Positions 47,618 to 56,319 of a stretch of DNA of 64,000 nt are shown here, piece after piece. The position numbers and the translations under genes were made by a program. The DNA comes from Aureispira anguillae (GTDB taxonomy: Bacteria; Bacteroidota; Bacteroidia; Chitinophagales; Saprospiraceae), in NCBI RefSeq assembly GCF_026000115.1, contig NZ_AP026867.1, positions 5,692,001-5,756,000 on the forward strand, read 5' to 3'. The notes beneath the pieces are model-generated. The model saw only the letters and a list, made by a program, of their open reading frames with translations, had not been told where the DNA came from and made no database searches. Each line of letters starts with the position of its first letter. Position 1 is the stretch's first letter.

Positions 47618-48190
47618 ATGTTTAGAGCTACCATCAATCTAAAATATGGAATTTTTCTTTTCCTGCTCCTTAATAGTGCTTGTTCGGGGAATGAAATGAA
47701 AGACCTAGATAATATAACACTAAAAGATGATGTGGGAATTGAACGAGCAGAGGGAATTGAACTATTGTATAGCGATTCTTCCGTTGTTCGAGTAGCGATT
47801 CATGCCCCTACCCTTTTGCGCTATATTGCTAGAGATACCCCCAAACAAGTTTTTCCAGATGGAGTTGACGCTGATTTTTATAATGATCAACATATCCAAA
47901 CGAGTAAAATGACAGCAAAATATGCTGAGCAATTTGAAAAAGAACGAAAAGTTTACTTAAGGGATAGTGTCTTTATTTGGAACAATAAAAATGAAATGCT
48001 AGAAACAGAAGAGTTGATCTGGGATGAACCAGCTGAAAAAATCTATTCTACTAAATATGTAAAAATCACTACCCCCACGCAAATTATAGAAGGGTATGGA
48101 TTTAAATCTAATTTAGATTTTACAGATTGGGAAATTTACAACGTTAGTGGACAAATGGAGCAAAAAAATATGATGGATAGCCCTTTCTAA
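47618..48190 (+). CDS. lptC: LPS export protein LptC-like lipoprotein
   Basis: 190 residues. The signal sequence ends in LLNSAC (Cys22). The body follows the LptC pattern of a beta-jellyroll (GIELLYSDSSVVRVAIHAP, then VDADFYNDQHIQTSKMTAKYAEQF, then WDEPAEKIYSTKYVKITTPTQIIEGYGFKSN, each cited as landmarks). It accepts LPS from the inner-membrane LptBFG complex and passes it to LptA. In Bacteroidota LptC is often a lipoprotein like this one. A repeat element follows it. Confidence 0.85.
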   Translation: MFRATINLKYGIFLFLLLNSACSGNEMKDLDNITLKDDVGIERAEGIELLYSDSSVVRVAIHAPTLLRYIARDTPKQVFPDGVDADFYNDQHIQTSKMTAKYAEQFEKERKVYLRDSVFIWNNKNEMLETEELIWDEPAEKIYSTKYVKITTPTQIIEGYGFKSNLDFTDWEIYNVSGQMEQKNMMDSPF

Positions 48191-48248
48191 TACGAATCCA
48201 ATTTTGAATGCATCAAAAGCAGCTAACCTATATTCTTTTCTAAAAAAA

Positions 48249-48452
48249 ATTTGATAATTTGAAGATGCGTTACAACTCTTAATACTCCGCTGTTTTTTTT
48301 AGTTTTTAACAAAAAACATAAAAAAACATCTTGTATTAAATTGATAATCAGCGTTTTAACATTTTAGTCAACAAAAAACTATTTTACTGATTATCAATTT
48401 GATACGATTTTCTAGCGGAGTAATGAACTCTTACATCTTCAAATTATCAAAT
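48249..48452. repeat. Dispersed palindromic element, copy at 48.35 kb (long form)
   Basis: An outer perfect 19-bp stem (48249-48267 with 48434-48452), the shared ends ACTCCGCT (48284-48291) and AGCGGAGT (48414-48421), and an inner stem AAATTGATAATCAG/CTGATTATCAATTT (48338-48351 with 48387-48400). A side hairpin of T and A runs (about 48292-48328) lies on the left arm. Together these give a branched foldback. No coding frame. Confidence 0.75.
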
Positions 48453-48488
48453 TATAAAAACTAGCATTACATAGTATTCTTCTTATAC

Positions 48489-49676
48489 CTAATAATCTTT
48501 TAAGAGCCCCTCTTCCAACCAATCTGCCAAAGCTTGTCGATTGCTAGCGTACAAAATACGTTTTTGGTCATTGGGATTTTGAATATTACCCACCTCAATA
48601 AAAACAGGCAAGGGCTTTACTTCACGCAGCATGTGTAAATCCCTAGGAATAACCGAACCATGATACTCTCCTGATTTTCGGTTGGCGGCATATTTCTTTT
48701 TCATGGTATGGTGTAATTTAGCTGCCAATGCTTTTCCTCCTTGACTAGTAGGATAATAATAAAAGAACAAATCTATACGCTTAGATTTCATCCTAGAATC
48801 AACATGAATTTCTATCAATCGTTGATAATCTACTCCTCTGCGCCTATTTTGTTCGTACAACTCATTAATAATATCCGATCGCTGCGTCAAACGAGCTTTT
48901 TGTCCTACAGGAATTACTGCATTCGGCCAACAACGTTCATCCATATCTGATTTTAGGTATTCTGCATTTCTAATACCATCATTTTTGTCTCGAACGATAA
49001 AATAGACAACTGCACCATGCTCTACCAAATTACGTGCTAAGCGCAGCGAAATATCATAGGCATATTCATCTTCACAAAGATATTTCCCCTTGTATTTTGC
49101 CATAGCTCCAGGATCTGGTCCCCCATGCCCTGCTACAATATAATAAACCGCTCCAGCCAGTTTATCATCTTTTAGTGGCACCTTAGCATATTTTTCGCCA
49201 AAGATAGGGAAATTTCGATTTTTAGGCACAAATTTAGAAACATCCAAAGGGCAATATTTCATATGATAGGGCACCCATAACTCTCTGGTTCCACGCCTAA
49301 AATCGCTTGCTTTATACCCCAGCTCTACCATCAAATCATTGTAGCGTTCTACTCGTTTAGCACTTTGCCAATCCTTGATGTTAGCAGTTGATCGAATTGA
49401 TTTTTGATTATACCTATATTTGACAATAGGCAATTTGTAACTTTTGCCCAATTTTAGGCTAGCATTCTTTTTTAACTTATTTAGTTTACAAAATTGCTCC
49501 AGACTACAGGCGTTTCGATCCAAATGATAACGTCCTAACAATAGATATATTCCATCGCCTTTTTGAGCAACAGCCCTAATGTATTCTTTTTTAGATTGCC
49601 CTTTTGTTTCTGGGCTATACAAAAAAGCAGTTATAACTAGAAATAAAACGAATTGATAGAGGTTTGTATTCAACAT
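48489..49676 (-). CDS. N-acetylmuramoyl-L-alanine amidase (Amidase_3 family)
   Basis: 395 residues from ATG at 49676, giving a signal peptide (to about SPETKGQS). A LysM-like segment (about 30-85, KGDGIYLLLGRYHL, then LKLGKSYKLPI) is followed by the zinc amidase domain: AGHGGPDPGA, the Glu of CEDEYAYD, LTQRSDIINE, His in LIEIHVDS and the C-terminal Glu in VFIEVGNIQN. It cleaves the amide bond between the glycan strand and the stem peptide during growth or cell separation. A Met further upstream (49733) is possible but would spoil the signal sequence. Single gene. Confidence 0.9.
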   Translation of the reverse strand: MLNTNLYQFVLFLVITAFLYSPETKGQSKKEYIRAVAQKGDGIYLLLGRYHLDRNACSLEQFCKLNKLKKNASLKLGKSYKLPIVKYRYNQKSIRSTANIKDWQSAKRVERYNDLMVELGYKASDFRRGTRELWVPYHMKYCPLDVSKFVPKNRNFPIFGEKYAKVPLKDDKLAGAVYYIVAGHGGPDPGAMAKYKGKYLCEDEYAYDISLRLARNLVEHGAVVYFIVRDKNDGIRNAEYLKSDMDERCWPNAVIPVGQKARLTQRSDIINELYEQNRRRGVDYQRLIEIHVDSRMKSKRIDLFFYYYPTSQGGKALAAKLHHTMKKKYAANRKSGEYHGSVIPRDLHMLREVKPLPVFIEVGNIQNPNDQKRILYASNRQALADWLEEGLLKDY

Positions 49677-50049
49677 TACTACTATTAAAAATATGAGGAG
49701 ATTAGAGTTGATTTGCAAGTCACTACTGAACATTCATACCCTGTAATAAAATGAGGAGTTCTACAGACTACAATAGCTTAGTCATTCTCATCTAATGACA
49801 TACCCTTACTATAACAGAAAAATAAACTGCAAATTGCAAAACTAAACAAGTTATTAGAATTGTACAGAATTAAATCTAAATAAATTTAGAATCTACAAAA
49901 AATTTAGGGCTATTACTAGGCAAGCTATTCAGCGTTCGCTACATTTGTATTTTTAGAAATGTTGAATCATCTATTACTTATTGAAGTAGTAAATAGATTA
50001 ATCATAATCCATTTTATATAAAATTCAATCCCATACGAAAAGAGAGAGC
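49677..50049. other. Intergenic region upstream of the DUF368 gene
   Basis: About 370 bases without a gene. TACATTTG (49940-49947) is a -7-like box for the DUF368-aroE pair, without a clear -33 partner. Confidence 0.45.
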
Positions 50050-51021
50050 ATGAGTAATAATGAACCAATTTTGGATGGCAATTCATCCGTAGAGAAACCT
50101 ACTAATTCGATCGAATATATTTTTATTTTTCTTCGAGGACTTGCGATGGGTGCTGCAGATGTAGTCCCTGGCGTTTCTGGTGGAACAATTGCTTTTATCA
50201 CAGGCATTTATGAACGATTGCTCAATGCCATTAAATCGGTTAATCCTACCGCCATTCGATTGTTGTTCAAAGAAGGATTTAATGCAGCATGGAAACATAT
50301 TGATGGTACTTTTTTGGTCGCTTTATTTGCAGGGATTTTTGTGAGTTTATTTACGTTATCCAAAGGGTTAAAATGGTGTTTAGCAAACTATCCTCAACTG
50401 CTTTGGGCCTTTTTCTTCGGATTAATTATCGCTTCAAGTATTTACATCATAAAACAAGTAGAACGGTGGAATCCATCGGCTATTGTGGGGCTAATTCTAG
50501 GGGGAATTGTTGCGTATATAATTACCATAGTTGCTCCAACAGAAGCACCAACGGCTTATTGGATGGTCTTTTTGGCAGGAGCAATTGCTATTTCAGCAAT
50601 GATTCTTCCTGGTATATCTGGTAGTTTTATCTTGCTCTTAATGGGAATGTATCGACATGTTCTTAATGCAGCAACAGAAATGGACATTGTGTTCTTACTT
50701 ATTTTTATGGCTGGTTGTATTGTCGGATTGCTGTCTTTTTCGCATTTATTGTCTTGGACCTTTAAGAATTATAAAAACACCACCTTAGCAGTACTCGCTG
50801 GTTTTATGATTGGTTCTTTAAATAAAGTATGGCCTTGGCAAAATGTTGCTAGAACTCGAATTGATAGCCATGGCAATGAAGTACCTTGGTTGATGGAAAA
50901 TGTTATGCCTAGTAATTATTTGGGTGAAACGTATATTTTGTGGTGTTTAATTTTATTAATTGTTGGTTTCTCTATTGTTTTTTTATTAGAACGATTGGGC
51001 AATAACATGACAAAAGAGTAA
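50050..51021 (+). CDS. DUF368 family membrane transporter (PopT-like undecaprenyl-phosphate translocase family)
   Basis: 323 residues with about nine hydrophobic segments. The family hallmark occurs twice, as GAADVVPGVSGGTIAFITG near the N-terminus and ILPGISGSFILLLMG in the second half, an inverted-repeat arrangement. DUF368 proteins have been reported to return undecaprenyl phosphate to the inner face of the membrane for reuse in cell-wall synthesis. aroE starts 1 bp after the stop, so the two genes are translated from one message. Confidence 0.9.
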   Translation: MSNNEPILDGNSSVEKPTNSIEYIFIFLRGLAMGAADVVPGVSGGTIAFITGIYERLLNAIKSVNPTAIRLLFKEGFNAAWKHIDGTFLVALFAGIFVSLFTLSKGLKWCLANYPQLLWAFFFGLIIASSIYIIKQVERWNPSAIVGLILGGIVAYIITIVAPTEAPTAYWMVFLAGAIAISAMILPGISGSFILLLMGMYRHVLNAATEMDIVFLLIFMAGCIVGLLSFSHLLSWTFKNYKNTTLAVLAGFMIGSLNKVWPWQNVARTRIDSHGNEVPWLMENVMPSNYLGETYILWCLILLIVGFSIVFLLERLGNNMTKE

Positions 51022-51022
51022 G

Positions 51023-51760
51023 ATGAAAACTTTTGGATTAATTGGTCGACAATTACAACATTCTTTTTCTCCTAGCTATTTCGAGCAGAAATTTCAACAG
51101 GAGGGAATTAAAGATTGTATCTACAAGTTATTTCCTCTAGCACAAATAGAGGATTTTAAGACATTATTAGCCCATGAGCCCAATTTAAAAGGGCTTAATG
51201 TCACCATTCCTTACAAACAAGCAATCCTTCCATTTCTAGATGGCTTGTCGAGCCAAGCTCAAAAGGTTGGCGCTGTAAATACCATACAAATACAGCAAGG
51301 AAAGTTAATTGGACACAATACAGACGTTTATGGTTTTCAAGCTAGCCTAGAACAGCAATTAAGCCCTCTTCAGCGACAATCGAAAGCGTTAGTTTTAGGA
51401 ACAGGGGGCGCTTCTAAAGCTGTGATTTACGCCCTAAAAGAACTGAACATCCCCTATCAATTGGTATCTAGAACTGCTAAAGAAAACGTCTTGACCTATG
51501 ATGATTTAACGACCTCAGTAATCCACAGTCATTTGATTATTATTAATACGACCCCTTTAGGTATGTCTCCCAATATTCATCGTTTCCCCCCATTACCCTA
51601 TGAAGCTATAAAAAAACAGCATTTGCTCTTTGATTTAATCTATAACCCCAAACAGACCTTGTTCATGCAAAAAGGAACAAAAAAAGGGGCTACCGTTATC
51701 AATGGTTTGCAAATGTTACATTTACAAGCTGACAGAGCTTGGGAAATTTGGACTCACTAA
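51023..51760 (+). CDS. aroE: Shikimate dehydrogenase
   Basis: 245 residues. The substrate-binding part has GLIGRQLQHSFSPSYFEQ, GLNVTIPYKQ (catalytic Lys) and GAVNTIQIQQGKLIGHNTD (Asp). The NADP loop is VLGTGGASKAVIYAL, and NTTPLGMSPN closes the domain. It reduces 3-dehydroshikimate in aromatic amino-acid synthesis. It is slightly shorter than E. coli AroE (272 aa). Tightly coupled to the DUF368 gene. Confidence 0.95.
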   Translation: MKTFGLIGRQLQHSFSPSYFEQKFQQEGIKDCIYKLFPLAQIEDFKTLLAHEPNLKGLNVTIPYKQAILPFLDGLSSQAQKVGAVNTIQIQQGKLIGHNTDVYGFQASLEQQLSPLQRQSKALVLGTGGASKAVIYALKELNIPYQLVSRTAKENVLTYDDLTTSVIHSHLIIINTTPLGMSPNIHRFPPLPYEAIKKQHLLFDLIYNPKQTLFMQKGTKKGATVINGLQMLHLQADRAWEIWTH

Positions 51761-51773
51761 GCTGCTCTGTCAG
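51729..51773 (+). other. Stem-loop overlapping the aroE stop
   Basis: CTGACAGAGC (51729-51738) pairs perfectly with GCTCTGTCAG (51764-51773) across a 25-base loop containing the aroE stop codon. No T tract follows. It could shield the 3' end or attenuate read-through to the proline dehydrogenase gene. Confidence 0.4.
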
Positions 51774-51816
51774 TCATCTATACACTAATTTTATAAGAAA
51801 ATAAAGTCTAATAGTT

Positions 51817-52989
51817 ATGGCTAAGGTTGATTTTTCAAATACGGCTATCGCTTTTGAGCGCAAGTCAAACAAAGAGTTAAAACAAACCAATTGGTTATTC
51901 AAAATGATGAGTAATAATCTATTGGTTAATTTGGGCAGCAACATGACGCTCTTGGCATTGCAACTCAAAATGCCCATCAAAGGAATTATAAAAAAAACCA
52001 TTTTCAAGCAATTTTGCGGAGGAGCAACGCTTGATGAATGCCGCAAAACGGTCAGTGAACTAGCTGCTTATCAAGTCGGAACTGTTCTAGATTATGGTGC
52101 AGAGGGGAAAGAGGATGATGCCGCATTTGACCTTACTGTACAAGAAACAATTAAGTCCATTCGTTTTGCCGCAGAACATGATACAGTTCCCGTTGTGAGT
52201 TGCAAAGTGACTGGTCTGACAAAAAATAGTTTATTAGACAAAATTACTAGCCAAGGGCAACTTGATGCTAAGGAAGAAAGTACCTATCAAAAGGCTGTAG
52301 ATCGCCTCGATATTATCTGTCGTGAAGCGCATCAGCTTAAGGTAGCTTTATTTATTGATGCTGAAGAAAGTTGGTTGCAAGGGGGAATTGACCAATTGAC
52401 AGATGTGATGATGGAGCGTTACAACAAAACTTGTGTTACGGTCTATAATACGTTTCAGTTGTATCGACACGATCGACTAGAATTCATTAAAAAATCGTTT
52501 GCCTTGGCTCAAGAAAAAGGCTATATTTTAGGGGCAAAATTGGTACGTGGAGCTTATATGGAAAAAGAACGAGAACGCGCCAAAGAAATGGGCTACCCCT
52601 CTCCCATCCAACCTGATAAAGCAGCCTGTGATGCTGACTACAATGCTGCTGTTAAGTTCTGTATAGAAAATTATGAGCAAATTGGTTCTTGTGTTGCTTC
52701 TCACAATGAGTATAGCACCCAATATCAATTGCAATTGATGGAAGAAATGAACATTCCGAAAGAGCATCCTCACTTTAATTTCTGTCAACTGTATGGAATG
52801 AGTGATAACTTAACCTTTAACTTGGCAAAATCAGGCTATAATGTTGCCAAATATGTCCCGTTTGGTCCTGTTGCAGATGTTATTCCTTATTTGATTCGTC
52901 GTGCGCAAGAAAATTCCGCAGTAGATGGTGAGGTGAGCCGTGAATTGGGGTTAATCCGCCAAGAAATTATTCGCCGAAAAAAAGCATAA
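51817..52989 (+). CDS. Proline dehydrogenase
   Basis: 390 residues with a FAD-dependent (beta-alpha)8 barrel. It is recognised by VPVVSCKVTGL, ALFIDAEESWLQGGIDQL, NTFQLYRHDRL, AKLVRGAYMEKERERA (substrate-binding Lys/Arg), CVASHNEYST and FCQLYGMSDNLTF. It oxidises proline to pyrroline-5-carboxylate and passes electrons to quinone. It is the single-domain type, separate from the P5C dehydrogenase, as in most Bacteroidota. It begins 57 bp after aroE. Confidence 0.95.
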   Translation: MAKVDFSNTAIAFERKSNKELKQTNWLFKMMSNNLLVNLGSNMTLLALQLKMPIKGIIKKTIFKQFCGGATLDECRKTVSELAAYQVGTVLDYGAEGKEDDAAFDLTVQETIKSIRFAAEHDTVPVVSCKVTGLTKNSLLDKITSQGQLDAKEESTYQKAVDRLDIICREAHQLKVALFIDAEESWLQGGIDQLTDVMMERYNKTCVTVYNTFQLYRHDRLEFIKKSFALAQEKGYILGAKLVRGAYMEKERERAKEMGYPSPIQPDKAACDADYNAAVKFCIENYEQIGSCVASHNEYSTQYQLQLMEEMNIPKEHPHFNFCQLYGMSDNLTFNLAKSGYNVAKYVPFGPVADVIPYLIRRAQENSAVDGEVSRELGLIRQEIIRRKKA

Positions 52990-53003
52990 AAAATCTTAGA
53001 TAA

Positions 53004-53050
53004 AAGTCGATTTGAAGAACAACGGTACTATACTCTCTTCAAATCGACTT
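53004..53050. terminator. Perfect 15-bp inverted repeat between convergent genes
   Basis: 53004-53018 pairs with 53036-53050 across a 17-base loop, just after the proline dehydrogenase gene and before the end of a small minus-strand gene. It has no strong T tract; probable bidirectional transcript end. Confidence 0.55.
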
Positions 53051-53079
53051 AAAAGCAATCAACAGCTATTTTGGTAACG

Positions 53080-53352
53080 TTAACTTGCCATAAGCCCCTG
53101 ATAAAATGTTAAAGTTGTAATTTCCATACCCTCAGTTTCTACTTCTATCTCGTTTAGGATAGATAGAAGACAGCCTATACGGGTATCTGTTTTATAAAAC
53201 TTATTGATTACAATTGTATTACGTTCATTTACGATGCAATAGCCAGAGTTGAAATGTCCCTTTTCGTAAATAATCTTGTATCCTGCTTCTTTAAATACGT
53301 TTTCTAACTTTTTTAAGTTTGTAGGTGTATATTTAAGCTTCTTCTTTGTCAT
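53080..53352 (-). CDS. Small conserved-looking protein, 90 aa, unknown
   Basis: A basic N-terminus (MTKKKLKYTPTNLKKLENVF) is followed by a compact alpha/beta pattern (GYKIIYEKGHFNSGYCIVNERNTIVINKFY cited as landmark ends GYKIIYEKG and TIVINKFY) and an acidic helix. It has the look of a small conserved Bacteroidota hypothetical. No signal peptide. Divergent from the beta-barrel gene with an 81-bp gap. Function unknown. Confidence 0.75.
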   Translation of the reverse strand: MTKKKLKYTPTNLKKLENVFKEAGYKIIYEKGHFNSGYCIVNERNTIVINKFYKTDTRIGCLLSILNEIEVETEGMEITTLTFYQGLMAS

Positions 53353-53433
53353 TTTCTTTAAATCAATCTATTGTTATTGGTTGTAGAGCAAGTGACCAAA
53401 ATGTTATTTTTTTTTCAAAAAAGCAAATTTCCA

Positions 53434-54066
53434 ATGAAATTATCAATGATAATCCTCTTCGTCCTTTGTGGTACTATTCAAGTCCTTACAGCACAAAAAA
53501 ACGACGAAGAAGGACGTTTTACCGCTACCCTTGTAGCAGGCATTAATATCTCACAAATAGATGGCGATGAGGATGGTTCTTATAGTAAAGTAGGCTTTAA
53601 TGGAGGTGCCAGAGGTGGAGTTCGTTTGGGGGAACGCATGGAGTTGTGTACCGAAATTTTATTTTCGCAAAAAGGAAGTTATGTCGATTATATTGACAAA
53701 TTGTATCATTTGGATTATATGGAGGTACCTGTTCTTTTTTATTATAAAGATTGGAAAGCAACCGACAAAAAGAATCGAAATTATATGCGAGTTATGATTG
53801 GTGCTGGTTTTTCTTATAGCCGACTGCTCAATGCAACGATCAAACAATATGGGACTCGTCTCAACGATGTGCCTGGTTTTGTTGATCCTTTCCTCAAAAA
53901 TGACTTTATGTTTATGCTGGATGCCAATTTCTTTTTTACTAGAAACTGGGGGCTAAACTTCCGCTGGTCTCGCTCTTTTATTACCATTGTAGAGAGTCCT
54001 CTAAGGTCAAACATTAGTTATGCCATCAATCGTTCTATTATTATCCGATTGCTGTTTCGTTTTTAA
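53434..54066 (+). CDS. Outer-membrane beta-barrel protein, PorT family
   Basis: 210 residues from ATG at 53434, which gives a clean signal peptide (to TAQ, about residue 20); earlier in-frame starts at 53371 (TTG) and 53401 are less likely. Amphipathic beta strands follow (GFNGGARGGVRLG, ELCTEILFSQKGSY, LDYMEVPVLFYYK), ending in IIIRLLFRF with a terminal Phe, typical of barrels inserted by BAM. This is the OMP_b-brl_2/PorT-like group. Its link to T9SS is only by family name; it may be a general small barrel. Confidence 0.82.
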   Translation: MKLSMIILFVLCGTIQVLTAQKNDEEGRFTATLVAGINISQIDGDEDGSYSKVGFNGGARGGVRLGERMELCTEILFSQKGSYVDYIDKLYHLDYMEVPVLFYYKDWKATDKKNRNYMRVMIGAGFSYSRLLNATIKQYGTRLNDVPGFVDPFLKNDFMFMLDANFFFTRNWGLNFRWSRSFITIVESPLRSNISYAINRSIIIRLLFRF

Positions 54067-54081
54067 TCCATCAATTAGTAT

Positions 54082-54130
54082 AAAAAAAGAAGGTCGTCTT
54101 AACAATATGCTTAAGACGACCTTTATATAT
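54082..54130. terminator. Bidirectional terminator between the PorT-like gene and lysS
   Basis: A perfect 13-bp stem (54090-54102 with 54111-54123) with an 8-base loop. A T-rich tail occurs on the right for the plus strand and a T run on the left for the minus strand. It ends both convergent transcripts. Confidence 0.88.
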
Positions 54131-54147
54131 TTAGTAGTATCTGTAGA

Positions 54148-55758
54148 TTATTCTACCTCTGCACTTACCTGTGTTACCTCTGGTTTCATTTGAGGGAAAA
54201 ACAATACCTCTTGAATAGAACTGTGATTGGTCATCATCATCACCAAACGGTCAATTCCAATCCCCAAACCTGAGGTTGGAGGCATACCATATTCTAAAGC
54301 ACGCAAGAAATCTTCGTCCAAAACCATTGCTTCATCGTCACCACGGTTGGCCAAATCCAATTGATGAACAAAACGCTCTCTTTGGTCAATAGGATCATTT
54401 AATTCAGTATACGCATTGGCGATTTCTTTCCCCATCATAAACAACTCAAAACGCTCTACCAAACCATCTTTTGTACGATGTTTTTTAGCTAAGGGCGTCA
54501 TTTCGATTGGATAATCGGTAATATAAGTAGGCTGAATGAGATTTGCTTCTACTTTTTCTCCAAAGATTTCATCAATCAATTTTCCTTTGCCCATTGATTC
54601 ATCAACCTCAATATGCAAATCTTGACACACTTGACGCAACGCTGCCTCATCCATTTCAGAAACGTCAATTCCTGTATATTCTTTGATAGAGTCATACATC
54701 GATAATTTGCGGTAAGGACCTTTAAATTCAATGGTATGTTCGCCTACCTCTACTGTTGTTTTACCATGTAAGGTCATGGCAATTTTTTCTAATAGATCCT
54801 CTACCATCTTCATCATCCAGATATAATCCTTGTAAGCGACATAGATTTCCATTGCCGTAAACTCAGGATTATGCGTACTGTCCATTCCTTCATTTCTGAA
54901 CATTTTGCCAATTTCATAAACCCCTTCAAAACCACCAACAATAAGGCGTTTTAGGTACAATTCGTTAGCAATACGCATATACAAGCCCATATCTAAGGTG
55001 TTGTGATGCGTTTCGAATGGACGTGCAGCAGCTCCTCCATGAACAGCTTGCAAAATAGGCGTTTCTACTTCCATCCAACCTTTGCTATCAAAGAAATTAC
55101 GCATGGTTTTCAACAAGGTTGCTCGCTTTACAAACACGTCCTTAACTTCTGGGTTAACCGTTAAATCAACATAACGCTGACGGTAACGCAACTCTGGATT
55201 GGTAAAACCATCGAATATATTTCCCTCTTCATCTCTTTTTACAACAGGCAAAGGACGCAAGGATTTGCTTAAGAAGATAAATTCATTAACACGAACTGAA
55301 ATTTCGCCCATTTTAGTTTTAAAAATAGAGCCTCTTACCCCTACATAGTCTCCCAAGTCCAATAATTTCTTAACAGCAAGGTTATAGAAATCTTTGTTTT
55401 CGTCTGGGCAAAGCGCATCTCGCTTGATAAACAATTGAATACGTTCCGTAGAATCTTGTATTTCAGCAAACAAAACGGCTCCTTTTCCTCTTTTAGCCAT
55501 AATACGACCTGCAAGGGAAACTTCTGCAAATGCTTCTACATTTTCCTCATTAAATTCCTGTTTTATGTCCTTGGCATAGTGGGTAACATCAAATTTTTCT
55601 GCTGGATAAGGATTGATCTTTAAATTTAATAATCCTTTCAAATTTTCTAATCTTGCCATATCTTGGTCGTTCAATTTACGCTCACCAAGTATGCCCGTTG
55701 CTACAATACCATCTATTTTCTGGTTCATTGCTGCAATTTCTGTTTCACTAAATGCCAT
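54148..55758 (-). CDS. lysS: Lysyl-tRNA synthetase, class II
   Basis: 536 residues. An N-terminal OB-fold anticodon-binding domain (about 70-180, [20 protein letters not shown]) leads to the class II catalytic core: motif 1 around [25 protein letters not shown] (landmarks RATLLK and EVETP), motif 2 [15 protein letters not shown] and motif 3 [11 protein letters not shown]. It charges tRNA-Lys. A good promoter lies upstream and a terminator downstream, so it is a single-gene unit. The extra 25 residues at the N-terminus are usual. Confidence 0.98.
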   Translation of the reverse strand: MAFSETEIAAMNQKIDGIVATGILGERKLNDQDMARLENLKGLLNLKINPYPAEKFDVTHYAKDIKQEFNEENVEAFAEVSLAGRIMAKRGKGAVLFAEIQDSTERIQLFIKRDALCPDENKDFYNLAVKKLLDLGDYVGVRGSIFKTKMGEISVRVNEFIFLSKSLRPLPVVKRDEEGNIFDGFTNPELRYRQRYVDLTVNPEVKDVFVKRATLLKTMRNFFDSKGWMEVETPILQAVHGGAAARPFETHHNTLDMGLYMRIANELYLKRLIVGGFEGVYEIGKMFRNEGMDSTHNPEFTAMEIYVAYKDYIWMMKMVEDLLEKIAMTLHGKTTVEVGEHTIEFKGPYRKLSMYDSIKEYTGIDVSEMDEAALRQVCQDLHIEVDESMGKGKLIDEIFGEKVEANLIQPTYITDYPIEMTPLAKKHRTKDGLVERFELFMMGKEIANAYTELNDPIDQRERFVHQLDLANRGDDEAMVLDEDFLRALEYGMPPTSGLGIGIDRLVMMMTNHSSIQEVLFFPQMKPEVTQVSAEVE

Positions 55759-55830
55759 TTTAAAACAGGATTTAATATATCTGTGAATAAATAAAAATAT
55801 CTATTGGTTGCTTAATAACACAATAAGCCG

Positions 55831-55859
55831 CAAAGATAGTTCAAAAATATAGAAATCAA
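55831..55859 (-). promoter_or_regulatory. Promoter of lysS
   Basis: On the minus strand, TTG (55859-55857), an 18-base spacer and TATCTTTG (55838-55831). It predicts a start about 70 nt upstream of the lysS ATG. Confidence 0.7.
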
Positions 55860-56319
55860 TTCATAAAATTGAGACAAACTTATAAAATGCAGGTTCTTTG
55901 CCTTTTATATTTGCTTCATAAACATTTCTCTACTCCATCACTTCACCGTATTAAATAGCCAATGACAAAACTGTCCTTCTAAAATATCTCATATAAGAAC
56001 GTATTTTATATTGGACAAACTACTGATAAACAAGAACAAGGCTTCTTTTTATATAAACGAATGAACAGAAAGTTAGCTTTAGGAAACACTAAAATAACAT
56101 CCAGACTTACTAAAAATGCTATCTTTGTTTATCGAAAACAAATTCTCTTTGGTCTAAAAGAGTCTGTTTTTTCTTAAAGTATCTCTACTTTAGATAACAT
56201 TTAGTACCTAAGTCACAGCGTTTATTATGAAATCTAAATTTATGAATTTTTGTCATTGGCAAAACGAATAAATAATTGTTTCATAATAAGACCTAATACA
56301 AAGAAAAATTCAATCTGTA
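55860..56319. other. Divergent intergenic region between lysS and the S9 peptidase gene
   Basis: No gene. Besides the lysS promoter next to it, a plus-strand TATCTTTG (56120-56127) could be the -7 box of the peptidase gene, with a leader of about 185 nt. Confidence 0.5.
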
